A DNA stretch of 64,000 nt from a bacterium (lineage in GTDB: Bacteria > Armatimonadota > UBA5829). Numbering within the stretch: position 1 is the stretch's first letter; every line of letters begins with the position of its first letter. The notes beneath the pieces were generated by a model. That model was not told where the DNA came from, searched no databases, and saw nothing but the letters and a program-made list of their open reading frames with translations. Shown in pieces: positions 1-7,513 of this stretch. The stretch covers positions 124,001 to 188,000 of the forward strand of contig JAJFVF010000006.1 in the NCBI GenBank assembly GCA_021371935.1, written 5' to 3'. Both the position numbers and the translations under genes were made by a program.

Positions 1-381
1 GCTTGACCGCTGCTGGTCTGAACACCCTGATCCATCACCCCGAAGGAAGCATAGGTGCTCTGTGTCTGAATGACATCCTGTGCACCCAAATGGAAAAGCC
101 GCTAGTCACCGGCAATGGAAAAATCGGCAATCTTCACGCTAATGCCGTATTCGGCACCCAGGTCGAACAATATGTGCAATCAGAATAACTGTCGGCAAAA
201 GCCCCAACAATCACATCGCCGAGGCTCTTCGCAGAGAGAATCTTTGTTTTCAATTGCTTGGTGGAGAAGACGTGCCCTCCGCAACAATCGTCAGCAGTTT
301 TCCCTAAGTCCAAAGATCAATCGTATCGGGATTTTCACTACATTCGAATCCAGAGTAACCCGTGGACAGCCGAATTACCTA
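1..381 (-). pseudogene. decayed coding remnant of unknown family, runs off left edge
   Basis: Three minus-strand reading frames join into one protein-like sequence. The first part (381 to about 307) reads VIRLSTGYSGFECSENPDTI and ends in a TAG. The second frame (about 316 to 179) contains FSTKQLKTKILSAKSLGDVI and GAFADSYSD. A one-base deletion near 180 then moves the reading to LHILFDLGAEYGISVKIADF. An in-frame TAG (102-104) interrupts this, and the same frame continues with RLFHLGAQDVIQTQSTYASF to the window edge. Segments on both sides of each break look protein-like, which points to a recently inactivated gene with two frame breaks and one nonsense codon. I do not recognise the family. It lies about 40 bases downstream of the CYTH gene on the same strand. 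Confidence 0.6.
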
Positions 382-421
382 TGAATTGATAAGCCTCGAA
401 GAGGCGGCAGAATCGAGAACT

Positions 422-931
422 TCAGTGTGGCAGGATATCCACATACGCCCCGGCGATCAGGCTCTCGGATCGGATGCCCAACCGGCGCATCAATTCCTCG
501 GCGATGGAACGTCCTTCTTCCTCTGACTGATCCGGCCTCAACACTACCTCAAGCTCAAGGTAATCTCCCAGCCCCTTCACTCTATCCAGGTGCACACGGG
601 TCTGACCTACGTGGCGGAGAACACGTGTCTTCTCCACGATCCCTGCCACACCCAGAGAATCCGAAAGCGCTTTCAACAGTAGATCAGGATGCTGAACGGG
701 GCATATAGTGTACTCCGATTGCTTCGGCCCCACCTCATCCTGGCGATTGTAGGAGATCAACTCGGCGCTACCGTCTCCTAAGAACCTCAGTTTGAGACGT
801 CCTTCCCTTGTATGGAAAAACATATCCTTCTGACTGAGTATCTCATATGGACTATCATTCAACGAGTCCAGGAGTTTCCGAGTTTCTTCCGGGTCGTTTA
901 CTCGAGCTTTTATTTCGATATTTCGGGGCAT
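422..931 (-). CDS. CYTH-domain protein (class IV adenylate cyclase / ThTPase-like)
   Basis: The 169-residue product begins MPRNIEIKARVNDPE, the N-terminal ExExK-type strand (EIKAR) of the CYTH fold, which binds organic triphosphates with metal. Later strands match the CaiB/CyaB-type branch: KLRFLGDGSAELISY, RVHLDRVKGLGDYLELEVVL and the C-terminal GAYVDIL. The usual length is 160-190 residues. I chose this start because the fold begins there and a GAGGT-like site lies about 10 bases upstream; the frame stays open 24 codons further, to 1003 beside the MITE-like element. Family members are adenylate cyclases, thiamine triphosphatases or tripolyphosphatases, and the sequence does not say which. 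Gene context gives no help. Confidence 0.8.
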   Translation of the reverse strand: MPRNIEIKARVNDPEETRKLLDSLNDSPYEILSQKDMFFHTREGRLKLRFLGDGSAELISYNRQDEVGPKQSEYTICPVQHPDLLLKALSDSLGVAGIVEKTRVLRHVGQTRVHLDRVKGLGDYLELEVVLRPDQSEEEGRSIAEELMRRLGIRSESLIAGAYVDILPH

Positions 932-1006
932 TCTTGACAGTACCTCGGCGCTTCCGATATTCGGGAAGAGCATATTTCCACGAGTTCGCTTCACTTCACC
1001 CATGGC

Positions 1007-1134
1007 TAGTGTTCGACAAACTTAATTATGAGGACAGAGACTCCCGTGATAGATGCTTCGGCAGCGGCGTCCCACTGTGACTCTGCAGCCGAAGCCGCTG
1101 TTTCCACCAGCTGATCTTAGTTTGTCGAACACTA
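1007..1134. mobile_element. MITE-like element with TA target duplication
   Basis: A 124-base unit (1009-1132) is bounded by terminal inverted repeats, GTGTTCGACAAACTTA on the left and TTAGTTTGTCGAACAC on the right, complementary at 15 of 16 positions. Each end is flanked by TA, as expected of insertion by an IS630/Tc1/mariner-type transposase. There is no coding capacity inside, so it would need a transposase in trans. It lies directly upstream of the CYTH gene. From its right end to about 1343 I see no gene. Confidence 0.7.
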
Positions 1135-1343
1135 AGTTCTTTCCGCAGACCAGGTGGCATCCTTCAATCAATACCACAAGTATACTACCACATGAATGTG
1201 CCTCATTAACACGCGTCGGTCGGGATTTCTTTGGACTTATACAGAAACACTGGCGCAAAGAGAACCGTCAAGAGCGTTTTCGGCTAACATCCGGCCCAAC
1301 CCAGTCCAAAAGAGTTTGTCACAGCCCCAGATGGCAGATAAAG

Positions 1344-1379
1344 CAAAACCACGCTCACATTTTGACGTGTGAGCGTGGT
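1344..1379 (-). terminator. rho-independent terminator of ssrA
   Basis: On the minus strand an 11-bp stem (ACCACGCTCAC / GTGAGCGTGGT) is followed by TTTTGCTTT. It lies about 40 bases past the mature 3' end of tmRNA. The spacer between them is a run of degenerate TCTAAC-type units of the kind seen between other genes here. Confidence 0.75.
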
Positions 1380-1416
1380 CTTCTAACCTCTAACATCTTA
1401 CTTCTAACTTCTAAAC

Positions 1417-1767
1417 TGGTGGAGGCGGGGGGACTTGAACCCCCGTCCAAAGAAGCGTCGACAAAAGCGTCTACGAGCGTATTCTGCATTTTAAGTCTCG
1501 GGTCTTCATCTCCTGCAGGCGGGATGCTCGGACCCCAGTCCGTAAGGTGGTCCTCGACAGTCGACGGACTTAAAATGTCGAGCAAGTCGGCTAAAATGAC
1601 ACCCGGTTCTATCCACGCCGACCCAGGATAGGCGGATGGCTGCCTAATTAGGCAGCGAGTGCGTAACTATTGTTCGCGTTTACTTTGTTTGCCGCTTTTT
1701 ACGAGGCCAGCGGCGCCTCGGCTCGCAACTTAAGCCAACCTCTTCCCTGTCGACACCAATCGCCCCC
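1417..1767 (-). ncRNA. ssrA: tmRNA (one-piece)
   Basis: The RNA rescues stalled ribosomes by acting first as an alanyl-tRNA and then as a short mRNA. The 5' end GGGGGCG pairs (with G-U pairs) with CGCCTCC next to the 3' CCA. The 5' part contains the conserved GTCGACAGGGAAG region, and the 3' part has the T-arm GGGGGTTCAAGTCCCCC. The tag reading frame (1692 down to 1648) is GCA AAC AAA ... GCT GCC TAA, encoding ANKVNANNSYALAA. The final ALAA is the usual ClpXP/AAA protease degron. The stop codon lies in a hairpin, as is typical. Length is about 351 nt and CCA is encoded. A TATAAT promoter lies upstream and a hairpin terminator downstream. Confidence 0.97.
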
Positions 1768-1802
1768 ATAGGCAAGAGGAACCTAAATGTTTTTTACATT
1801 CA

Positions 1803-1831
1803 ATTATACCAAATTCCAATTTCATAAACAA
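1803..1831 (-). promoter_or_regulatory. sigma70-type promoter of ssrA
   Basis: On the minus strand TTGTTT is followed after 17 bases by a perfect TATAAT. The expected start would leave a leader of about 30 bases before the mature tmRNA 5' end, consistent with processing by RNase P. Confidence 0.65.
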
Positions 1832-2075
1832 CTAAAATTGCAAAATGCAAGCTGACAGTCATTGTTACAGCAGGACACCAAAATATATGCATAGAGATAT
1901 GCGTTCTGAATATACGAAGTCCAGGATGAAAACAACAATCCACTCAGCGTATATTGCTTAGGATTTATCTTGTGACGTCCAGCTTCATGCAAAAGTCACA
2001 AATTTAACATTGCAAGGGGCACATACAAAAGCTGCGGACTGAACTCGATATTGGCAAAAAGCAGGTACATAAAAA
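1832..2075. other. AT-rich spacer without recognisable features
   Basis: Between the ssrA promoter and tRNA-Gly I see no gene, hairpin with a T-run or repeat. The composition is A-rich, with no extended reading frame that looks coding. Confidence 0.5.
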
Positions 2076-2151
2076 TGGAGCGGGAGACGAGGCTCGAACT
2101 CGCGACATCCAGCTTGGAAGGCTAGCGCTCTACCAACTGAGCTACTCCCGC
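2076..2151 (-). tRNA. tRNA-Gly (anticodon UCC)
   Basis: The minus strand folds as a 76-nt cloverleaf. The acceptor stem is GCGGGAG/CTCCCGC, with discriminator T and encoded CCA. The D arm contains AGCTCAGTTGGTAGAGC, and the anticodon loop CTTCCAA gives UCC, reading GGA and possibly other Gly codons. The T arm is GCGAG-TTCGAGC-CTCGT. The gene stands alone, with its own promoter. Confidence 0.97.
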
Positions 2152-2163
2152 ACCACCAAGGAG

Positions 2164-2192
2164 ATTTTATCATCTGACACAATGGATGTCAA
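2164..2192 (-). promoter_or_regulatory. promoter of tRNA-Gly
   Basis: The minus strand carries TTGACA, a 17-base spacer and TAAAAT, ending about a dozen bases before the mature tRNA 5' end. This is a near-consensus housekeeping promoter for a stable RNA. Confidence 0.75.
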
Positions 2193-2320
2193 CGCTTTGA
2201 GTTACACATTATCATCAAATCACACGTCTCATCATAATATGGCACTATGGTTCAGCAGATCGGGTGTTCCGGCATTGACAAGGTTTGGAAAGGCAACCCG
2301 GCATCTATATGCATACACAA

Positions 2321-2352
2321 AAAAGCCCGCCGGACTTGCTGCTGGCGGGCTT
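2321..2352 (-). terminator. rho-independent terminator of the PEP-CTERM gene
   Basis: On the minus strand the stem AAGCCCGCC / GGCGGGCTT is followed by a T-run (TTTTTT). It lies about 27 bases past the stop codon of the PEP-CTERM gene. Confidence 0.85.
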
Positions 2353-2378
2353 GACACGACAAACTCAAAGGTGATGCT

Positions 2379-3083
2379 TTAATTTTTTCGGCGCCTGGAA
2401 ATGACAAACGAACCAAGAGCGCCAAACAACACTACGATCGAAGAAGGCTCAGGAACAATAACCAATACATCCTGGCCATCATGTCCTTCTTCATCTGCCC
2501 AAACTATGTTGAGCACTCTGACATTCTGATTTGTCCAGCCTGAGTTTACAGCAGCATCTGCACTTGCGATGACACCGGCTGTCTCAGTGTAGTCATCTGA
2601 CCATGTCAACTCATCTTCAAGCGACCATATTGCCTCTTGAACAACTGCGGCACGCCTGTTAACATCAGCAATCCCAAATGTTGCGCCGTTGGAATACTGA
2701 GTAAACAGCCATGCACTCTGATCAGACAGCGGGTCAAAGTCGGTCTCTGTCTGACCACTGACCCCGCCCTTAACTGCACCGGTATTCAGGGTGGCAGTGA
2801 AATCATTTTCACCGATGAGGTCTTCATTCCATTCCACACAGAAAGTTATCAGAGGAGAACCGTCAACATAACCCGGTATGCCGCTGACCGAGTCAAATAC
2901 AATTTCACAAGACCACATGTCATGATAATCGGTGAGGCCGTATCCAATTCCATTGGTTGATGGGGTATTGTAATATCCGCCAATACCACCAGTAATGCCA
3001 TCCCAATGAAGTTGAATCGCCATAGCCGAACTGCAAACTGCCATTGCTGCGAAAATTGCGACTGCTATAATTATTCTTTTCAT
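2379..3083 (-). CDS. PEP-CTERM sorting-signal protein, secreted, unknown role
   Basis: The 234-residue protein has an N-terminal signal peptide (MKRIIIAVAIFAAMAVCSSA, cleavage near AMA). Its C-terminus is a textbook PEP-CTERM tripartite signal: VPEPSS, then a hydrophobic helix (IVVLFGALGSFVI), then a basic tail (SRRRKN). Such proteins are recognised by an exosortase (EpsH/XrtA type) and processed at the membrane. The middle, rich in W, D and T (VEWNEDLIGENDFTATLNTG, IWSLEDELTWSDDY), resembles other choice-of-anchor PEP-CTERM proteins and has no catalytic motif I recognise. AAGGAGA lies seven to eight bases before the start. No exosortase gene is in the window. The gene is monocistronic, with its own promoter and terminator. 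Confidence 0.88.
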   Translation of the reverse strand: MKRIIIAVAIFAAMAVCSSAMAIQLHWDGITGGIGGYYNTPSTNGIGYGLTDYHDMWSCEIVFDSVSGIPGYVDGSPLITFCVEWNEDLIGENDFTATLNTGAVKGGVSGQTETDFDPLSDQSAWLFTQYSNGATFGIADVNRRAAVVQEAIWSLEDELTWSDDYTETAGVIASADAAVNSGWTNQNVRVLNIVWADEEGHDGQDVLVIVPEPSSIVVLFGALGSFVISRRRKN

Positions 3084-3173
3084 CTCATTTCTCCTTAAAG
3101 TGCAGCGCCAATTTGATATTCGTGAGTCTTTCGCCCACTTTGTAACACAATCTATGTAAATCGCATTTTTGGG

Positions 3174-3202
3174 AGTATACCCCGCATAAATCGCAATGTC
3201 AA
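3174..3202 (-). promoter_or_regulatory. promoter of the PEP-CTERM gene
   Basis: The minus strand shows TTGACA, a 17-base spacer and TATACT. Transcription would start about 85 bases before the start codon, leaving an untranslated leader. The rest of the gap to recQ (to 3475) shows no gene. Confidence 0.7.
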
Positions 3203-3475
3203 TGCGTAATTGTAGAATTGCAAAAAACAGGTAATTATACGTAGCACAACATTATTGCGTTCAGCGATAATAATGCCTTTTATTGATTATAGCGAGACTA
3301 TATACAATACCAGTCGATAAAATTATGCAGTAATTCACAATATGTTCGCTTTGTTGTGAGCTTGTCCGCTCTTTTCTGTAATCTTCGGCAGCCTGCATGC
3401 CATGACTGTCGGGGTATATTTTAGGCCAAAAGCATGGCCCGCCCGTTCGCATTCAACAGACATGCCAAACGCGGC

Positions 3476-5470
3476 TCATTTGTCTGCAGGCCATATGAGA
3501 CGGTATTCGCTGTCGTCACGGCGGATCGAGCCATCTTCGAGCATGTCGCTTACGCATCGCTCGACAACAGCTTTGGGAAGATTCGCGAAGATGCCGAAGT
3601 TGGGACATATGTCACGCTTAATGTGACTTGTTATTGAGCCTTTCAGAACTCGAACCAATCCGGTAAAGCCCACCCTACCTGGTATCATATTCACCGTCTC
3701 AATGATTTTGGAGCGTCTCTGCTCATCGCTGAGTGACGACTCAATGGGGCATGCCTGGCGGCTTATTTGCTCATATGATTCGCGAGAAGGCAAACAGACA
3801 TCGCATGAATGGCAGTTGTTTATAGGCGGCTCGCCAAAGTGATTTGCAATAATATCGTGTCTGCATTGACGATCCTCGGCATAACGATATATCTCGTCGA
3901 TGCGCCTGCGCTGAACATTCTCATAACGCGACACCAGATCATTAAGCCTGGCTTTGGAGTCTCTGGGGGCCGGAAGGCGCTCGATAAGCATCATATGTCC
4001 CGATCCCCAATAGGTAATATAACCTTTCGCCTGCCAGTCGAGCAGTCTGTCCTCAAGCACATATGGAGAAATGTCGGCACGATGGCTCAGATCTATCGAT
4101 TCAACCGAGACACGCTGGCCAGGTTTGAGACGGGCGCATTTTACGAACTCGGCAAGCTCATCGCCTCCATATTGCATACCTCTTGCGGTGAGGCCGATGG
4201 TCATGGTCATAGGAATATCAGAATGTCTGCGTACCAGATCGATATCTTCGAGCATGTTGATCGCTACGCGGACCTTGGTCTCTTCTTCGTCCAGCTCGCG
4301 TTCGAGATCGTCAGAGTGGATGGCAGCAAATGGAGAATCGAGAGTAAGTTCGCGAATGATCTTATAGCATTGGCGGGGCAGGTCGGCGTCCACTCGCCCC
4401 TGATGCATCCAGCGAGTGTTATTCGCTTTATCCGACGGCGTACACAGTAAAATACAGCGCGAGGGCAGGCCGTCACGACCTGCTCTTCCAGCCTCCTGAT
4501 AATAATCTTCCAGGGCTCCAGGCAAACTGTAGTGGATCACAAAACGCACATCCGACTTGTCGATCCCCATTCCAAAAGCAACCGTCGCGCATATCACACG
4601 CCACTTGCCGTCCATAAATTCTTCCTGAGTGCGGGCGCGATCAGCAGCGTCCATCCCGGCATGATAATGAGCAGCCTTTATACGTTCACGGCGCAGAAGC
4701 ATGGCTAACTGCTCAGCTTTTTTGCGAGAACGGGTGTAGACTATGCCGGAGCCCTCGTTTTCACGGCAGAGGTGAATTAGAGAGCGCAGCTTATCCTCAT
4801 CCGACCGCACGATCATTGACTCTAGATACAAATTTGGCCGATAAGTGCCGGTGCTGATCACTTTAAATTGGCAGCCCAGATTGTTGGATATCTCGACACG
4901 CATCTTGGGTGTGGCTGTGGCAGTCATAGCAAGGACTACCGGTTCACACAAATACCTCAGGGCATTGCCTATAAAGAGATAGTCCGGACGGAAATCATGA
5001 CCCCACATGCTTACGCAGTGAGCCTCATCTACCACCATAAGTGAGACACCCCTGCTGCGCAGAGCATGCAAAAACGGCACCTGCCGCAGTCTTTCTGGCG
5101 CTGCGTATAGCAGTTTGTATTTGCCCTCGCGTATCTGGCTGAGGCGGCGGTCTATCTCGTCACTATCGAGTGTGGAGTTTATCAGAGTGACCTGCTTCTG
5201 CACTTCCTCTGGCAGACCGTCTACTTGGTCTTTCATGAGCGCGATCAGGGGTGAAACAACCAAAGTGAGGCCGTCCAAAAGCACCGCGGGAAGCTGATAG
5301 CACAGAGACTTGCCTGCACCTGTCGGCATTACTGCAAGTACGCTTCTGCCCGCCATAATATACTCGATCACCTGCTGCTGGCCTTTGCGAAATTTGTCAT
5401 AGCCGAAGAGACGCTTGAGCTGTGATTCGAGCTCGGCATTGGACTTATAAACTTCGGACGTGATTGCCAT
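3476..5470 (-). CDS. recQ: RecQ-family ATP-dependent DNA helicase
   Basis: A 3'-5' DNA helicase of about 664 residues for recombination and fork repair. The helicase core has Walker A (MPTGAGKSLCYQLP), the DEAH box (VVDEAHCVSMWGHDFRPDY), motif V (VICATVAFGMGIDKSDVR) and motif VI (YYQEAGRAGRDG). A zinc-binding cluster (CRHDIIANHFGE ... CHSCDVC) lies near residues 535-560, about 180 residues later than in E. coli RecQ. The segment between it and the core holds a winged-helix-like stretch (VAINMLEDIDLVRR). A second winged-helix stretch follows the cysteines (VVERCVSDMLEDGSIRR), and no HRDC domain is visible. I chose the ATG; an in-frame GTG four codons upstream (5482) is possible. The gene is followed by no obvious operon partner. 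Confidence 0.93.
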   Translation of the reverse strand: MAITSEVYKSNAELESQLKRLFGYDKFRKGQQQVIEYIMAGRSVLAVMPTGAGKSLCYQLPAVLLDGLTLVVSPLIALMKDQVDGLPEEVQKQVTLINSTLDSDEIDRRLSQIREGKYKLLYAAPERLRQVPFLHALRSRGVSLMVVDEAHCVSMWGHDFRPDYLFIGNALRYLCEPVVLAMTATATPKMRVEISNNLGCQFKVISTGTYRPNLYLESMIVRSDEDKLRSLIHLCRENEGSGIVYTRSRKKAEQLAMLLRRERIKAAHYHAGMDAADRARTQEEFMDGKWRVICATVAFGMGIDKSDVRFVIHYSLPGALEDYYQEAGRAGRDGLPSRCILLCTPSDKANNTRWMHQGRVDADLPRQCYKIIRELTLDSPFAAIHSDDLERELDEEETKVRVAINMLEDIDLVRRHSDIPMTMTIGLTARGMQYGGDELAEFVKCARLKPGQRVSVESIDLSHRADISPYVLEDRLLDWQAKGYITYWGSGHMMLIERLPAPRDSKARLNDLVSRYENVQRRRIDEIYRYAEDRQCRHDIIANHFGEPPINNCHSCDVCLPSRESYEQISRQACPIESSLSDEQRRSKIIETVNMIPGRVGFTGLVRVLKGSITSHIKRDICPNFGIFANLPKAVVERCVSDMLEDGSIRRDDSEYRLIWPADK

Positions 5471-5481
5471 GGTTGCCCCCA

Positions 5482-5560
5482 CTAACCCGCATTATGCGCT
5501 TCTCGCATAATGCGGGTCTCCGAGAGCATTATTCACGTTCCTCGTGAATAATGCGGGCTA
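5482..5560 (-). repeat. paired-hairpin dispersed repeat, family 1, copy 1
   Basis: Two hairpins lie side by side: a 14-bp perfect stem (ACCCGCATTATGCG, loop CTTCT) and a 12-bp perfect stem (GCATTATTCACG, loop TTCCT). The outer ends CTAACCCGCATTA and TAATGCGGGCTA are also complementary. A second copy in the opposite orientation lies at 9877-9956. The spacing, loop length and end palindrome are shared, so this is a mobile or REP-type element and not a gene-specific signal. This copy sits upstream of recQ. Confidence 0.85.
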
Positions 5561-5647
5561 AGGATACGACCACATCATTATACTCCACTGATAGCGAAGA
5601 TACATGCTCCTGAAAAATTTGTTTGTCAGAAATTTTTGCTCAAGCAC

Positions 5648-5676
5648 TTGACTACGTGCGTAGGCAAGGGTATAAT
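5648..5676 (+). promoter_or_regulatory. promoter of the blaI-blaR1 operon
   Basis: TTGACT and TATAAT are separated by exactly 17 bases. The spacer contains the imperfect dyad CTACGTGCGTAG, which could be a second repressor site. Confidence 0.8.
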
Positions 5677-5680
5677 TACT

Positions 5681-5696
5681 GACGACAATTGTAGTC
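5681..5696. promoter_or_regulatory. probable BlaI/MecI-type operator
   Basis: GACGACAATTGTAGTC is a 16-base dyad with one mismatched pair, centred on ACAATTGT. BlaI/MecI operators are dyads containing TACA...TGTA. It covers the expected transcription start just before blaI, where binding would give autorepression. Confidence 0.55.
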
Positions 5697-5712
5697 TGAG
5701 ATTGGAGGAATT

Positions 5713-6108
5713 ATGGAACTGCCAAATCTTGGTGAATTGGAATTGGAACTCCTCAGGTTCATTACAGATCATTCTCCAATTACAGTAAGGGATGCATCAA
5801 TCCAATTCGGGGAAGAACGAGAACTGGCGCGCACTACTGTCCTTACTGTAATGGAACGTCTGCGAAAGAAGGGTTATCTGAAAAGGAAAAGTCGTAAGGG
5901 AGTATTTGAATACTCGCCTTACCTTAAGAAGAGTGATCTCCTCAAGAAGCTCATCAGTTCGTTTGCAGACAAGGTGCTTGGCGGCTCAATTGATCCGCTG
6001 GTGGCATACCTGGCGGAAGATGCCGATTTGAGTGACGAGCAGATAAGCGAATTGCAGCGTCTGTTGGAAGGAAAAAGGAAGAACAAAAATGAACAGCGCT
6101 TGCATTGA
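5713..6108 (+). CDS. BlaI/MecI-family transcriptional repressor
   Basis: The 131-residue protein begins MELPNLGELELELLRFITDH and contains the winged-helix core of the family (TTVLTVMERLRKKGYLKRK, then FEYSPYLKKSD), followed by a C-terminal dimerisation helix region (ISELQRLLEGKRK). Family members are dimeric repressors removed by proteolysis once the partner BlaR1 protease senses a signal. TTGGAGGAATT precedes the ATG at ideal distance. The gene overlaps blaR1 by 20 bases, so the two are translationally coupled. A promoter and an operator-like dyad lie immediately upstream, consistent with autoregulation. Confidence 0.92.
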   Translation: MELPNLGELELELLRFITDHSPITVRDASIQFGEERELARTTVLTVMERLRKKGYLKRKSRKGVFEYSPYLKKSDLLKKLISSFADKVLGGSIDPLVAYLAEDADLSDEQISELQRLLEGKRKNKNEQRLH

Positions 6109-7468
6109 GCAGCATATCTGGAACGGGTGTTTGCAGGGCACTGTGGCTCTGCTGCTGGCATATGGAATATGCAGGCTTTTGCCAAAGATGCAGCCCAACG
6201 CAATGAGCTGGATTTGGCGGCTTGCTTATCTCAAGCTGATGGTCGCGTTTATCTTTGTGGGCTCGATTTGCCTGCCTGTGCTTAATCGTCCATACAGCAG
6301 ACCAGTATCTGCAGCGGTAAACAGTGTGCTCTCGCCAAGTAACATCCGCACATTGAACATGAAAGCAGTTCATTCCGGTCAAGCGCAAAACATGGCAAAC
6401 ATATTAGTTTTGGTATGGTGGACAGGTGTCACACTATCAACTATGAAAATTCTAGCTGCACTGCGCAGGGCAAAAAGATTGCGGCAAGGCTGCGAAAACA
6501 TCGATGATGCTGATCTGCAAATTGAGCTTGAGCAGCTATGCCTACAAATGCGAATAAAGCATGTGCCTAGACTGCTGACCGGTGATATACGGAGTCCAAT
6601 GATCTGCGGAGCCCTTAAGCCGGACATAATTTTACCGAACAAAGCACTTGCAACATCCAGCCGCAACGATCTCCGTATGATCCTTACACACGAACTGGCA
6701 CATGTAAAACGATATGATGTGATATGGATATGGCTGCCAATTGTAGCTCAAGTGTTCTTCTTCTTTCATCCACTTGTTTGGCTTTTTCGCAGAGAATGGC
6801 TTTTCACACAGGAATCGGCATGCGACCAGCTTGCCATGCAGACTACCGGCTCACCATGCACGGATTACGGCAGAATGCTCCTCGGCTACGTGACCCGGCG
6901 CACAACAACTGCTGAACCTGTCGGCATAGGAATTGCCGAGCCTTACGAAACGCTACAAAGGAGGATCAATGCAATGACCAAATTTGCACCCATCACCGGC
7001 AAAAAGAAAATTGCTGTTTGGATTGGTATCTGCACACTGGCACTCATCGGGATTGTGCCCTGGATGCTGAGCGCAAAAGACCACAAACTGACATCTGCAG
7101 AAATTGCTGATGTGCTGGCAAAAGCAGTCTACAACAAAGACTTAAGGACAATTCACCGGATATGCCCAGCCAACAAAAATGCTCTCAGCCATGATCCCGC
7201 ATGGAACTATATATCACAAAAGCTCCAGAGCTACGGTCGGGTCAAGGATGTGAAACTCGAGGCAAAGGGCAAGATACTTCCAGGATTAACCGGAAAAGGT
7301 TTTTCAACCGGTCCGCAATTTGTACCCGCTGCAGACACGGAAGTATCGACGTGGAGAGTCAAAGCGGAAAATGGAGAGTATCGGATCGGCCTGGGTGTGC
7401 AAGATGGGAAACTGAAATTTTACGAGTTCAATCTGGCTGATGGAGGAATTGGTGGAGGTGGACTCTAA
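6089..7468 (+). CDS. BlaR1-like M56 membrane metalloprotease / sensor
   Basis: The 459-residue protein has N-terminal membrane segments, a cytoplasmic zinc protease motif HELAHVKRYD (His201, Glu202, His205) with the third ligand region ESACDQLA, and another membrane segment (IAVWIGICTLALIGIVPWML). In classical BlaR1 the extracellular C-terminus is a penicillin-binding sensor with SxxK. Here it is only about 120 residues (AEIADVLAKAVYNKDLRTI to GGIGGGGL), with no such motif and a DUF4878/SnoaL-like look. The signal is therefore probably not a beta-lactam. It is coupled to the upstream repressor, which it would be expected to inactivate. The ABC genes downstream follow closely and may be the regulated output. 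Confidence 0.88.
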   Translation: MNSACIEQHIWNGCLQGTVALLLAYGICRLLPKMQPNAMSWIWRLAYLKLMVAFIFVGSICLPVLNRPYSRPVSAAVNSVLSPSNIRTLNMKAVHSGQAQNMANILVLVWWTGVTLSTMKILAALRRAKRLRQGCENIDDADLQIELEQLCLQMRIKHVPRLLTGDIRSPMICGALKPDIILPNKALATSSRNDLRMILTHELAHVKRYDVIWIWLPIVAQVFFFFHPLVWLFRREWLFTQESACDQLAMQTTGSPCTDYGRMLLGYVTRRTTTAEPVGIGIAEPYETLQRRINAMTKFAPITGKKKIAVWIGICTLALIGIVPWMLSAKDHKLTSAEIADVLAKAVYNKDLRTIHRICPANKNALSHDPAWNYISQKLQSYGRVKDVKLEAKGKILPGLTGKGFSTGPQFVPAADTEVSTWRVKAENGEYRIGLGVQDGKLKFYEFNLADGGIGGGGL

Positions 7469-7513
7469 TTTTCATTGACGGCAGACTATCTGAAGCGATA
7501 TACTCTGCTTGAA

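Noticed and set aside
1053-1631. Plus-strand open frame of 192 codons overlapping ssrA
   Set aside because: It covers the MITE-like element and the antisense of tmRNA; no translation signal and no protein-like pattern.
4071-4450. Several plus-strand frames within recQ
   Set aside because: They are antisense to a strong RecQ protein match and have no ribosome binding sites.
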